Positions 1 to 12,300 of a DNA stretch of 64,000 bases are shown piece by piece. Source of the DNA: Atkinsonella hypoxylon (Eukaryota > Ascomycota > Sordariomycetes > Hypocreales > Clavicipitaceae); NCBI GenBank assembly GCA_000729835.1, contig JFHB01000009.1:1-64000 (forward strand), in the 5' to 3' direction. The notes below the pieces were generated by a model that did no database searches, was not told the origin of the DNA, and saw only the letters and a list, made by a program, of their open reading frames with translations. The stretch's first letter is position 1. Every line of letters starts with the position of its first letter. The position numbers and the translations under genes were made by a program.

Positions 1-27
1 CCGATTAAACTTATGAATAGCACTCAC

Positions 28-844
28 CTGGCCTTTAGTCAGATACATGCCACCGGGTTGCTGTTGTCCATAGTCAGCATTGTTTCAGCAAGTTGTGCCC
101 ATTCATTCGACTTACGCTCCACCAGCACGTGTCGGTCAAACTCTGAGCTGCCTGACCAACATCTTTGCAAGGGATGATGATCTCATGTGAGTTATCGTTG
201 CACAGCCAAATCGAGCAGTCTTCGTCGCAACTGACTCTAGAGCAGCCGCCAGCATTTACTTTTGCCGGGGGAGCTATGCAGGCCATGCGTCCGCCGAAAT
301 GACCCGTCAGGTCTATGGAACCAACACTATTAGCCTGATTACTCCATTCGTTTCTTGTGAGAATGTGGTAACGTACAATTGATTCCCTCTTGCGCCTTAG
401 TCTTTTGCACCCAGTCTCCGTAGTCACAGTCGGGCTCTTGCTTTCGAGACTATGGCACGCACATTGGGTTAGCGGGTTCGGAACAATGGAAGATGAAATC
501 ATCGGCGGCATGACATACCCATCTCTTTACAATGTTATTATCCAACTCGGTGTCTGTGTTATTGCCGGCTAGATGGGTGAAATAGTCTGGGTTGACGGCT
601 AGAATTTGTGCATTGATCTGTTGGAGGTCACCCCCAAAAGTGTACGTCTTGCCTGGCAAGACCTCGCCTGTCCAGGAGATTCCGCCTTCAGCGTTTCGAA
701 CATCTAGATTAGAGGCTATAGGGACAGATAAGCTCTGTTCGACATGTTAGCCTCATCTTCTTCTAACTGAGTTCACTATGGGAGCCTGCGCACGTTTACT
801 TGAGCGGACAGAAGTCCAAGGACAGAAAGGATTGCGTATTTCAT
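28..844 (-). CDS. Secreted cysteine-rich protein, 3' end outside window (partial)
   Basis: Five exons can be joined in frame: 844-800, 734-519, 449-377, 312-116 and 60-28, with a sixth intron running off the window start (donor GTGAGTG at 27-21). The first exon encodes MKYAILSVLGLLSAQ, a short hydrophobic signal peptide. The mature part is hydrophilic, with a cluster of cysteines in exons 3 and 4 (DC, NC, MAC, GGC, SC, DC, WLC, PC, TC spacing). The last visible exon reads QPGGMYLTKGQ. I infer an extracellular disulfide-rich protein, possibly an effector-like or cell-wall protein. No named domain is recognised and no catalytic motif is visible. The splice signals are canonical and every junction keeps frame, so I trust the model although the function is unknown. 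Confidence 0.7.
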
Positions 845-3208
845 CTTGGGTGTAGAAAATACCAATATCAAGATACTGTTTTTGAGTTTGTGTATTTTGA
901 ATTATGGAGTGAAGCTCGATGAAGAGTGTCTGGGACAAGATACGGACAAACGGTCTTCTTAAATCATGATGAGCGAGAGCCTGATTAGGGGTCCGAGCTG
1001 TCATGTTTTATAAATTGTCACCACATCTTCGTAATGTCTGGTAGCTGTAGCTGTCCTGATTACCGATGATGGTGAGGCAAAGATCGTGGGGGAATGTGCA
1101 TCGTGGAGAAGTGGATATAACCATTATAACAATAGGGCTCAAACACAGCCGGAGGCCAGAAAGAGGCCAGAGCTTCCATTACCACGAACCATTATCACGA
1201 AGTCAGTCCCACATTAGATCATTCAATACATTTAAGGCATCAGTGGTTCTCTCCTGTAAGCCCCTGTAAGGTGCCTTGCGCCTCATTGGAATTCATAGTC
1301 TATGGTCGTGCTATGGCAGAGAGCAGAGCCAAGTTGTTGGTGTTTACAGCGTTGCAAAGTGCGCGGTGTCAATCGCGAGGTAGTCCGGTCGAAATCAAAG
1401 AAAGTGCCTTTATACAGAAACTAGGAAGTAAAGATACTCTTCTCCGTTTTGGGTCTAGCTCATAACTACTGCGCGTTTAGTCGCTCGGACGAAGAGAGCC
1501 TCATTGGCCAATCGGCTGCGGTCGGCTGCGGTCGGCTGCGGAACTGTCAAAGCACCTGGGAGGATACTTGAAGCACACAGTATAGGCCTGATGACGTAGT
1601 GGCTGCCTAGCAACGCCAAGGGAATTGCTCCGTAGTTACGGAATAGTCCTGACCGTCTTCTCGGATCGCGGGGCAAAGCGCCGCCCAGTCATGACTAGAC
1701 GCCGTACATCATATCATGTGGCCTCACAGTTATGGGCCACTGAACTATTAATAAAACGAGTCTAGCCGATTTCTTCTTGATGGCAACATCAGTTGGAGAT
1801 GCATCAATTCTCATCTGATCTCGTGATGAGATATGGTGCCTTTCTGAGGACCGTGCTGTACTCGATCTTATGCCTGATGCATTATGTGCAAAGCAACTGG
1901 CATTACTCCGGAGTCTAGTCTCGTTATTGTCCCGAGAACAGATAATAGGAACTTTTGTTGAGAGAGGGGACGTCGCGGCCAATTGCGTCGCCATGCATCA
2001 GCGGTTATGAAGTCTGTGCTCAACGTCTGACTCGCGTTCACCACCATTCACCACCGTTCACCACCTCAATGTGCTATCTCGAGAACTAGCGTGCTTGATA
2101 ATTGTCTCAATAAGATGGTCCGCTCCTCCTGGCACGAAATTGACTGAGAAGCATGAGATGGACAGGCTTTTACTTTGGGACTGCGCTCGACGCCCTAGAT
2201 GTCACTTACGAGGAATCGGACCTATGCTAATAATAGACTTCAAGTCCGATGGATAACTGGCATAGAAAGCCGTATAGGATACACGTATCAAGATGGCCTT
2301 CCCGGACTTTCTAAACTGCAACGTCTGTGCCAATAGTACAATACCGTAAGCGCTCCGTTCATATGCTAGCTTAGAGCATGATGATAGCCGAGTAGTACTT
2401 CCCCAGAAATCGAGTGACTTCTCCTTTCCGAAGATCGGCTCTACTTTACGCTTGGGGCGTGATTGACAAGCGATACTGTGCTAAATAATGGAATATGCTG
2501 TGGGCATTTGATGAACAAGAGATGAGACCGTCATCGATTAACACAATACTAGTTTAAGACTTCAATTGCAAAGGTGAAGGATGAGAATAAGCTGCAAGCA
2601 ACTTTTTCAGAACTATCTCGGTAAAATTAAAGATAAAGATAATACGGTGGACCTGTAAGTCCTAGGTCAAAGAAGACGTTCAGGCGGTAAAAGATGGACT
2701 GGCAGTTCAATGTTCATTCAAAAGGGAGACTAGGAGACTACATCTTAAACTGCCCATGACTATGTTCAATATAAAGCGGAAATTCATCTGATAGTCTAGA
2801 GAACCTCTAGCTAAAGGCGCAGCTCGTCCAGGCTGTCCGGCATGGGACAACCTGGAGATGATATCAATAGCACTGTCGCCTCTCCTGGCCAAACGAGCCT
2901 GGAAGCTGTTGCAAGAGGACAGTTAAAAAGATGAAATATCCATATTGCCAACTTGAGAATTCGACGCACAACCATCGGCCTTGAAGCGTCAAAATACAAT
3001 AGAAGCCCCAAGCGGGGTGAATCGATAGAATGAAGGACGAAAAGATTAGCCCACCTAGGTCGAGAAGGCAAGTATGGAGCAGCAAATTGGGCACGTGAAT
3101 TCAAGATTAGATCAACCATGGTAGCGCTGGTCCTCCAAGAAATGTCTTTGTTTTGGTACATGCATCACTATCATACACAGCCTCGCCCCCATTGGTTTCC
3201 TTCCACGC
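845..3208. other. Gene-free stretch
   Basis: No convincing coding signal was found on either strand. It holds only short stop-limited frames, three copies of the decamer gtcggctgcg near 1510-1541, and a short tandem of ttcaccacc near 2037-2066. It separates the accessory secreted-protein gene at the left edge from the block of housekeeping genes, and could be an old decayed accessory region. I recognise no transposon or tRNA in it. Confidence 0.5.
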
Positions 3209-4690
3209 CTACCTCTTCTTGACCCAGCCCCTGGCATTGGAGACCCCCCTGATGCGCTTCGTGTACTTCCAGAGGTGGCGATACTTGGGGCCCTGTCGCT
3301 TGGCTTCCCATCCGCGAGGCGTGACAGGTGGCTTCATGCTGTGAACACGAGTAGGCCGCAGCTCAACATCGGCGCCCGGAATGCCGTGTCGCGCCATAAC
3401 AGCCGCAGTGTTGTTGTCCCAAACCGAGCGAAACATGGTAAATCCAAACGGTGACAAGCGAAACTTGTCGCGCATCGACTTGAGAGAGAAGCAGTTGCGA
3501 GCAGAGTACAGCCCGTTCAGCTTGGCGACGTCGATTTTTTCGCCTGGCGCTTGCTCGAGCAGGTAGATGCCCAGTCGGTGGTACGGTGCTCCTTTTTGCG
3601 AAAAGGGGGGCAGCCAGGGCACGGCCAGTTGGTCGTCCGCACGGATCCTGCTCAAGGGCAGAGACGTGTCCGTAGGGCTCAGGGGGATGTTCGCTGCCAG
3701 GAAGTGGCATCTCTTGGTGAAGGTGTCCTTGTCGATTTCGGGCACGTCGGCGTCAATGACGACAACGGTGACGAGGCGCTCGCCCTTGTCGAATACCTGC
3801 ACGCGTAGGCGAGGAGCGCTCTCGGTGGTGAGACTGTCGACGATCGCGCCAGGGGCGATTTTGCACCGGCGAAAGAACAGCTGGACATCGGCGGTGGGCT
3901 CAAGTTTGGGAAGGACGTCTGGTACGATGTTGAATTGATTAATCCTCTGCGTGATAAGGCGATGGTCGTACGACCGCCACTTTTGCTCCGCCAGGGCTCG
4001 GTAGATGGGTTTATTCATGTCGCCTGGAAATGGTAGATTGTTAGTAAAGCACGTCCATTATAGCATCGCCGTTATCAGGTAAACACAGAGAAAGGGGAAA
4101 AAAAAAGAGAAAGAAAAAGAAAACTTCTTACCGAGGCCATCCTCGAATCTCTTCTTGACCAGAGGATCATTCGCATCCGCAAGGAGCTTCAGCCTCTCCA
4201 CGTCCCTCCTCAAACTGGCCAACTTGATATCCTTCATCTTCTGTCCGCCAACAAGCTCAGCAGCATCCTTCTTCTCCAGATATGCAATCTTCTCGAGCCC
4301 GACGTGAATCCTAGACAGCTTTTCCTCCCGATCAGCCGCCAGAATCTTCCGCGCCTCCTGAAACGCCTGATACGGCAAGTGCTCAAACGGGATGTTCTGT
4401 GTCGTCCGCATCGCCACCCGTCGTCTCCTCGAGCCAATGGACATCTTTCCGGCCTTCATGAGCTGCGCTTCGAATTCGGGCAGCACGGTATCGGGGTTCA
4501 TGTCCAAGGCGCTTGGTTCTTTCGGCGACAGAGAGGCAGCATCATGCTGCTGAAGCTCTGCTTCACGCCGTGCGCTGGCAGTGAGTGGCCGGAAACCACA
4601 TGGCTGCCGTAGCTGCGTGGCGAGCGGGCGCGCGACGGCCTGACACCTTGACATGATGTGTCGGGCACAATGTGCGTTGAATTGAGGCAT
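3209..4690 (-). CDS. MRPL35: Mitochondrial large ribosomal subunit protein mL38 (MRPL35)
   Basis: Two exons, 4690-4132 and 4023-3209, join in frame across a 108-nt intron (GTAAGA donor, CAG acceptor) to give 457 residues. The first exon starts with a basic, serine-rich mitochondrial presequence and continues into the helical N-terminal region. The second exon carries the C-terminal fold related to phosphatidylethanolamine-binding proteins that marks mL38 (yeast Mrpl35), ending in a basic tail (WVKKR). Role from the family: a structural protein of the mitochondrial 54S subunit in the matrix. It lies head to head with uL4m with 264 bp between start codons, so the two mitoribosomal genes probably share a promoter. 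The intron contains a purine run on the plus strand (about 4093-4122). Confidence 0.9.
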
Positions 4691-4954
4691 GAAACTGCTT
4701 TCTTACTGCGGAAGCTGGAGAAAATGCTTGAGCCACAGATTTGGATGCTGGGCACGCGGTCGGACCCACTTTAACTTTTTTTTGGGGGCCGGCGCGGAAC
4801 AAGCCATGATGGTCCATCACCAAGTCAGTCATATGGGGCCTTCGATTTTTGAGCCCAGGGTAGCAACTTCGCAGTCGCAATCGTGCTCGCGCTGCAAATG
4901 ACACACCGGCAGCACTAGGTCAATCAGGTTTCTGTAACGTATCTGCAGTCAAAG
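4691..4954. promoter_or_regulatory. Shared divergent promoter of mL38 and uL4m
   Basis: The 264 bp between the two start codons must hold both promoters because the genes are transcribed away from each other. No clear TATA box is seen. Both products belong to the same ribosomal subunit, so co-expression from this interval is a natural inference; the bases themselves do not prove it. Confidence 0.55.
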
Positions 4955-6039
4955 ATGGCCTCAAAAACGGGTCTCGGCTGCCTGAACGAGGCAATGGCTG
5001 CCCTGAGGATTTCTTCCAAGGTGAGCATCGTCCGACTAAGTTCCAACAAAACATAGTCACCGTGACGTACTAATGATTGTTCGTAGTTCTCCTCCTTGAG
5101 CAAACCCATTACTCGATCCATGGCCACCGAAGCGCCAGCACGAGACATCACACGATCGTCGTCCACGCAATCAATCATCCAGTCCTGGAACCCAAGTACG
5201 ACCCTCCCTCCGACAGTCAGTCAGTCGGTCACGACAACGCAAACCCCTGCTAACCACCTACTCCAATAGCTTCCACCGTCCCCGTGACAATCCACAGCTT
5301 CCCATCTCTGGAACCAACCTCGCTCGAGAAATGGTCCGTTCAACACCTCTATCTCCCCCTCCGCCGGGACATCCTCCACCACGCCATCGTCTACGAGGGC
5401 GACAACACCCGCCAAGGCACCGCCTCCAGCAAAACCCGCTACGAGGTCCACGGCTCGCACCGCAAAGTCCGACCCCAAAAGGGCACCGGCCGCGCTCGTC
5501 TCGGCAGCAAGCAGAGTCCGTTGCTCCGCGGCGGTGGCAAGACGTTTGGCCCTCACCCGCGCGACTTTGGCACCAAGCTCAACCGCAAGGTCTACGACAA
5601 GGCGTGGCGAACGGCTCTGAGTTACCGGTACAGGAGGGGCGAACTCATCGTCTGCGAGGACGGGATGGACCTCGCTATGCCGGTGGACTTTGAGATGCTG
5701 GCTGACAAGCACCTGAAGGATGGACTGAGAGAGTCGTACTTGCAGAAATACATGAAGCATGTGCTGGATACGCTGGGCCTAGGCCGTGCGAGTGGCCGGA
5801 CTTTGTTTATTACCGGTAACCCCAGGGAGCGGCTTTACGAGGCTATGGAACAGGTTCCTTGGGAGGGACGGGCCCTGGACTTGGAGGATGTGGATGTCAA
5901 GGACCTTTTGGAGACGGGTAATGTGGTCATGGAAAGGAGCGTGCTGAAGGAGATGATCCAGAGACACCAGAGCGACTTGATTGCTCGCGTGGCTGTCAGG
6001 GGTTTGCCGAAGGAGACGGTCGGGGAGGCTGTTTTGTGA
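4955..6039 (+). CDS. YML6: Mitochondrial large ribosomal subunit protein uL4m
   Basis: Three exons, 4955-5020, 5087-5195 and 5270-6039, give 314 residues. The first two short exons encode a basic, serine/threonine-rich mitochondrial presequence. The third encodes the universal ribosomal protein L4 fold, including the basic loop GTGRARLGSKQSPLLRGGG that in the family reaches toward the exit tunnel and contacts 23S-type rRNA. Role from the family: early assembly protein of the mitochondrial large subunit. The start ATG at 4955 follows an AAAG context and is the only one giving a presequence in frame with the L4 domain. It is divergent from mL38. The third exon is strongly C-biased at wobble positions. 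Confidence 0.93.
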
Positions 6040-6404
6040 AGAAAATCTTGGAAGGTTGTACACTTCGTATCTATTTTGTAAGATAGATTCGCCTGTACCC
6101 GTATACAATGCCAAGTGCCATCTGCTTCAATAACATTCGTCTCTAGGAGCGACGAATTGGCATGCAGAATGAACGGCAGTTGGTTGTTTTACTTATGAAA
6201 TGTCATGTAATGGTTGCTGATCTCCTCTCCCCTGGCAAAACTTGCCGCTACGTTCTCCAATCTTGGTAGCCATGATCAATCGTACACACCAACCTTGCTT
6301 CAAAAGAGAAACTGACTGGGAACAGAGCCTGCCAAGCAGCATAATCTATTCTAATCTAGCAGGGTATCTCCTAAATGCCAAGGAATACAGTATTCTATAC
6401 TATT

Positions 6405-8138
6405 CTACAAAGCCCCTCCCACGAGAGACACAATCCACATTGCTATTCTGACATGCAAGCCAACCCTCCTCTCGTTCTTTGCAAAATCATCCCTCGTGAC
6501 CGTCTTGGCATGCGCTTGCAACCACGTCTGTTCATTTCCAAGCTGCGTCATCAGCTTTTCATCCTTGGTCACGATCAGCGCCCCGACTTCCAGGTCATGC
6601 GAGTAACTGCGCTTGGTGTAATTCGAACTACCGATAATGCTGATAGATGGGTTCGTCTGCTCGGGCATAGTTACCCAGAGGCCCTTGGCGTGGTAAGTCC
6701 ACCCACCAGGCTGGCCTGCGGTCCCGCGGCGCCACTCTTTGAGAGCGATATCGCCATCCCGATTACAGCGCCTGATGCTATCCAAAAATCGTCTTGCGAG
6801 CAAAACATATGCGTCGGGTAAAAGACCTGAGACACCCTTCGATCGGTAGAACCCATTCGCCTCCGGGGCAGCCGTGATGACGGTGTTGTGGGTAGATGCC
6901 GTGCCGATAAGCAATTTGCTTAATGATGGGGCCGGATTGAAGTATCCAGCTGTGAAAGTCCATGACGATCCTTTGTATTGTGGCAAAGCCAACTGTTTTA
7001 GGATGTGCGTTAAAACAGGAAGCTCGGTGGAACAATCTGGTTTCATGATTTGAGAGAACTGTCCGAGCATGTAGACTCTAGTGTTGGCGAAATCTTTTTT
7101 CGGTGAGTCATCTTGAGCTTCCGGCGCTACAAGACGCTTCAACGTCGAGCTCGAGCTCCTGATGAATAACTGAGGCTTCTCGATAGGGTTTGGCGCAGAA
7201 TTGGAGGAGGGCCAAGTAAGAGCAAATCCAGCAGGATCCTGCGATGGTTCGACAAGGAAACTGAGCGATCCAACACCCTCGTGTATCTTACAAAAATGAT
7301 CTGTGACTGCTTTCGAGGAGAACAAGTGATAGCGATCCTGCCGATTCGTAAAGTAATCCGTTGACAAGTTCGCCCTATAAGACCCGTCAGCCTGCCTAAA
7401 GAATCCAGTCTCAGCGTCTCCAAAACATTTCATACCCAGACAAAATGATTTCATCATCGAAACCATATAGTTTCATATGTTGCAAGCCCCACCCTTCGTT
7501 TATCCTCCTGGGAACATATTTCTTCCTCAGCCCCGTCAGATTTGGCGTGTGATACATGCGGATCTCGACCCGATCTGCACCGAACTCCGACACAAGAGGT
7601 ACCAGCAGTGAGGCGCAAGACGGTTCAGGTGCTTCTCGGGTTCCACGGAGGCAGTCCGTCAGTACGCTAAGTTTGAGCTGCGGAGTACGGCGAAGGGCAT
7701 CCCGCAGCGTTCCAATGAGTTCCTTCTCAGACTTCCCAATATACAGCGTGGATAAGAAGATTCGTCTTTTGGCATTTCGAATACGGTCCTGAACGATGGA
7801 CAATTCAGTCAAGCTCAGCGGACGCCCCAAAAAAAATCGATCAAAGCACAAGACTTGCCGGCATACAGCTATAGTACCTTCAAAATTGTGTAAAATTCCG
7901 CCGGCGACCGAATAATCTGAATATCCTCCCCTCGAATATCAAAGCTCGGCGCCATTCGATCTAATTCATTAGCGATGGACACCAGCGATCCTACGCCCAA
8001 GCTATTCATATTTGGCGCTGTTGCAGTCGAACCTGGCGCTGTGCCAAATGGCCGGCGCTGAGCCCTGCACGAAACTTCATGTGATCGTAAGGCTGGGCGC
8101 CGCCGCGATATACATCGGGTGCATGTGCGGGCAAGCAT
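6405..8138 (-). CDS. PGS1: CDP-diacylglycerol--glycerol-3-phosphate 3-phosphatidyltransferase, mitochondrial
   Basis: Three exons, 8138-7878, 7788-7436 and 7374-6405, give 527 residues, close to the 521 of yeast Pgs1. The enzyme makes phosphatidylglycerophosphate, the first committed step to phosphatidylglycerol and cardiolipin in the mitochondrial inner membrane. Both halves of the phospholipase-D-type active site are visible: H191-x-K193-x4-D198 (HMKLYGFD) and H433-x-K435 (YHAKG) followed by SIIGSSNYTKRS. The chosen ATG gives MLARTCTRCISRRRPALRS, a classic arginine-rich presequence; the frame stays open upstream but without a better ATG. The C-terminus VRIAMWIV...GGAL is typical of the family. 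It is divergent from NDUFA12, 227 bp apart. Confidence 0.92.
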
Positions 8139-8365
8139 AATTCTCTTCAACGCAGGACGAAAATCCTGTTGTCGAAAGCTTGTCGCTGCGTTTCCAGGAT
8201 GCCAATACCCAGGACCGTGGAAATTCGAGGATACCAACTGAAGCTTCCTGATTGGATGCTCTGCACTACCCGAAGATCCGCCGGCTGCGCAGACTGAGCT
8301 CAAGACGTCAACGTCGGCATCGGCATCGCTCTCAATCTCAATAGGCCATCCGTACAGTCGCCGAG
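8139..8365. promoter_or_regulatory. Shared divergent promoter of PGS1 and NDUFA12
   Basis: A 227-bp gap separates two start codons pointing away from each other, both for inner-membrane mitochondrial functions (cardiolipin synthesis and complex I). No TATA box is seen. Coordinated expression is an inference from the geometry. Confidence 0.5.
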
Positions 8366-9055
8366 ATGTCGACCCTCCCACGCACGTTGAGCAATTTGCG
8401 CAAGATTGGCATCAAGGTTCGTCATCAGCAGGACCCGTCCAATAATTTCTTCGGAATGCTAACTCGTCACAGGAGTACTTCCGTCAGATGCTGGTATGTT
8501 GACTCCGACCACTCGATTCCAATAGCAGCAGTACTAACCTCTTTCTTCACAACGCCAGTACATCGGTGTGTTACCGCGGCCCGAGCTTTCTTACTTTGAT
8601 CAAACCCTCCTCAACATTGAATGTTGACAAACGAGAGCTAACCTCCTCACCAGGTGACACCAAGTACGGCCGCCTCGTGGGCACCGACCGCGCCGGTAAC
8701 AAATTCTTCGAAAACTTGGAGGAGCTACCCCTTCGAACCCGCTGGGTTGAATATGCCAAGCACGACTACGACGCTGCCCAGATCGAGCCTGGCTGGCACG
8801 CGTGGATATCCTACGCCCTCGACAAGCCCCCGACCGAAGACGCCTTAATTGCCACGGGATTGAGAAAGTTTGAGAAGCCGTATCCCATTCCAAACTATAC
8901 GCAAACGCGAGGTGCTTTCAAGACATACAGCACGTGAGTAGGAGCTCTCATAATTGTATTCTCACCTCAGCGGCGATTGCAGTACTGACAGTTTGAATGA
9001 TAGAACCAAGTCCAAGATTACAGCTTGGGAGCCCTTTGCTGCCCAGAGATCATGA
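8366..9055 (+). CDS. NADH:ubiquinone oxidoreductase accessory subunit NDUFA12 (B17.2)
   Basis: Five exons: 8366-8416 (51 nt), 8473-8493 (21 nt), 8559-8565 (7 nt), 8654-8933 and 9004-9055, giving 136 residues. The joined start reads MSTLPRTLSNLRKIGIK, then EYFRQML, then YIG, then DTKYGRLVGTDRAGNKFFEN, which is the family's conserved core; WVEYAK and the C-terminal WEPF also match. Role from the family: a peripheral-arm accessory subunit of mitochondrial complex I needed for late assembly. The 7-nt third exon (TACATCG) is required to keep the invariant YIGDTK, and both flanking introns have good GT donors and CAG acceptors. Without the two small exons the protein would lose its conserved N-terminal motif. 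Confidence 0.92.
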
Positions 9056-9397
9056 TTTATTGAGGAGTTCATCTGTATATATTGATTGTAGAGTTAGATC
9101 AAGGGGCTTACACACACCAATTTTGATTTGTGATATTCGGGCTGGCATTATGCATTTCCAATGAGGCAACCGACAATTGAACGCCCATTCATGCATATAG
9201 ACGAATCAACAGGTGAAGTAAAGGCTGGTAATCTTCATGCATTCTCCAACAGATGCCAAAACTTGATCTTACGACGGGTAATAACCAAATTCTCAACAAT
9301 TTCTAGAAGCTGTCTATGCCTCAAGAGTATGGCAGAAAGAGTGCAAATGCGCTTTAAATTGTAATTTAGATGTATGTCATCATCTTTTCAAGATCTT
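9056..9397. other. Convergent 3' intergenic region NDUFA12/NNT
   Basis: It contains the two 3' untranslated regions of convergent genes. Nothing else is recognised in these 342 bp. Confidence 0.5.
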
Positions 9398-12300
9398 TTA
9401 CAACTTAGCCTCGATGGCAGTTTTGATGGCTAGACACGGTCAGAACTGGGAGTACGACAAGAACTTGAAGTTTGGGGGCGAAACGTACCTTCACAAGAAT
9501 TCTTTGCGTCACCAAACAACATCTTCGTGTTGGGCATATAGAACATAGGGTTGGGGACGTCGGCTAAGACGAGTTAGAATATGACCACGAATCGTGAGTC
9601 AGGGTCCAATGCGCCAAGCTTACCATATCCACTCGCCATGCCTCTCTTCATCACTACAACTTGTTTGCTCTTCCATGCATGAAGCACAGGCATGCCTTCT
9701 ATAGCACTGCCCTTCTCCATTGCGATTGGATTAACGGTGTCATTAGCACCGATCACCACGGTCAAATCCGTGTCTGCGAAGTCGTCATTGATCTCATCCA
9801 TCTCAAGGACAATATCGTACGGAACACTGGCTTCCGCCAGAAGCACATTGCATTGGCCTGGCATCCGGCCGGCAACCGGGTGTATGGCGAAACGCACTGT
9901 AATCCCCTTTGATCGCAAATGGGAAACGATAGACGAGATGGCATACTGCGCTTTGGCCACAGCCATACCATATCCAACTACTAATATGATCGATTCAGAG
10001 TTCAACATTGCGTCGGCCAAGTCTTCGACGCTTGTCTGTGTTACTTGGCCTTCTGGTTTGTACTCTTGTGTTTGCGTCGGTGTCGATATGCCTCCAAACA
10101 GGACGTTTGTAAGTGACCGGTTCATTGCCACACACATAATGTATGACAGAATCGAACCAGAAACTCCGATGAGCGCTCCAACACTGGTGAGCAGGGGGTT
10201 GTCAAGCATAAATCCCTCTGCTACTAGAGCAAATCCACTATATGCGTTCAAAACGGTGATGACGACAGCTACAAAGATGTTAGCACTCGCGTGTGCATTA
10301 CGCGGAACCTCATGGCCACTCAGCCTTACGCATATCGGCACCACCAATGGCTGCTGTGGTTGTGTAGCCCTTTACGAAGCTAAGAACTGTGTTTGCAGCC
10401 AGCGCTCCAGCAGCAATCACGGGGCTTCCTGGGGCCATGGTAATAAAAGCACCCATGGTTGCCATGTTAGTTGCAAGCAGGCCTCCATTAATTGCATGAC
10501 GTCCAGGCAAAATAGTTGGACGAGACGACATCTTGCCGGCGAGTTTCATAAATGCTACCAGCGATCCAGTAAATGTAATACCACCTATAATGTGTTAGAT
10601 GGCAGGCGTAAGTAGACCGAACAATATCAATGTACCTATCAAAACGCCCAGATATGCAGTAACCATATGCAATGTTGAGATGTCAGTCACATCTGCCATC
10701 ACACTGCCTATGCTCGTCAAAACGGCGGCTAAACCAACGACGGAATGTAATGCTGCAACGGTTTGGGGGAGGTCAGTTGGCGTAATTCGTCTTCCAATTA
10801 ACATCCCTAGTCAGTTGTCAGTTCATGTGTCAAGTAAGGAGTAAATGCCGAGAGCTCACCGGCTAAAGCACCAATGGTGGCAAGTCCAGCAAATTGAGTG
10901 AGAACTTCGGGAGAAAAACCAGCCGCTAGCAAGCTTGCGAGCACACCAGAGCCAACACCAAGAATTCCTAACATATTTCCCATACGAGCAGTAGCTTGGG
11001 AAGCGAGACCAGAAATGGAACCTATGCAAAGAACGGAACTGATCAAATACCCAGCCTGAACAAGACCTGCAGCTCCAGTAGAAGCTGCGGCAATGAAGCC
11101 GCCACCAAATACAGCAGCAGGAATAGCATAGAGCCAGGGATACTCCGGAGGATCGGTCGGGCCTGATGTACTATGAGCCTCGCAGGACCAAACTGTGCTT
11201 AATGTTTGTTTGGTAACTCACGCTTGAACATGTCCAACATTCTCTTGGTAATGACGAAACCGCCACCGACATTCACAAAGGCCAATACAACACTCAATGC
11301 GCCAAAAAGTTGTGGGATAGTGCCCGGAAGATAGCCGCCACCCAGAATAAAGAGACCACCAACACCAACCATGCCTGAAATGGCATTTGTCACACTCATG
11401 AGAGGGGAGTGTAGCGCAGGAGAAACACCCCATACAACACGATAGCCAATCAAGCTAGCAAGTCCGAAAGTGAAAGCGTTGGACATGAATACAGGGCCGG
11501 TAAGTTTTCCCAGGGCAAGGACGCTGCTCATTCCGGCAGTCACCGTGGCGACTTCGCGAGTCTTTTTTTGCCAGGGAGTAAGTTCGACAGCTTTAACAAC
11601 CGGTTCCTCAGCAGGCTTCGCCGGTGCTGGGGGAGGTGCTGGCCGAGGGGCAGGCGGGAGGATTTCTCCGTTTAGGGTAACGATGGAACCGCGAACGACT
11701 TCATCAGAAAGATCGATGCCGAAATCTTTCTCTTTTGGGGCCATGGAGAGTAAGAACTTAGAAATGTTGTTCGAATAAAGAGTGGAGGACTGAGTGGGAA
11801 GACGAGAAGGTAAGTCAGTGTACCCTGCAAGCAAGACGTCAGCCATAAATAAGACAAGGCTTAAAAGTTGTCCATTATACCTATGATCTTCACATCCTTG
11901 TACATGGCCAGTTTGCCCGGCTGGGTAGCTTCGCAATTGCCACCAGCTTCAGCGGCAAGATCGACAACAACACTACCAGGCTTCATTACATCCAAAGCTT
12001 CGGTCTTGATGAGCTTAGGGGCGGGTTTTCCTGGAATCAGAGCTGTGGTAATGATGATGTCGACGTCCTTGGCTTGCTCCTTGAACAGCTTCATTTCAGC
12101 TTCGATGAATTCTTTACTCATTTCCTTGGCATATCCACCAGCCCCAGAACCATCTTCCTCGATACCAACCTCGATGAATTCGGCGCCAAGCGACTGCACC
12201 TGTTCTCTCGCAGCCGGTCTAGTATCGAAGCCGCGGACGATGGCACCCATTCGACGAGCCGTTGCGATAGCGCTAAGGCCGGCAACACCGGCTCCAACAA

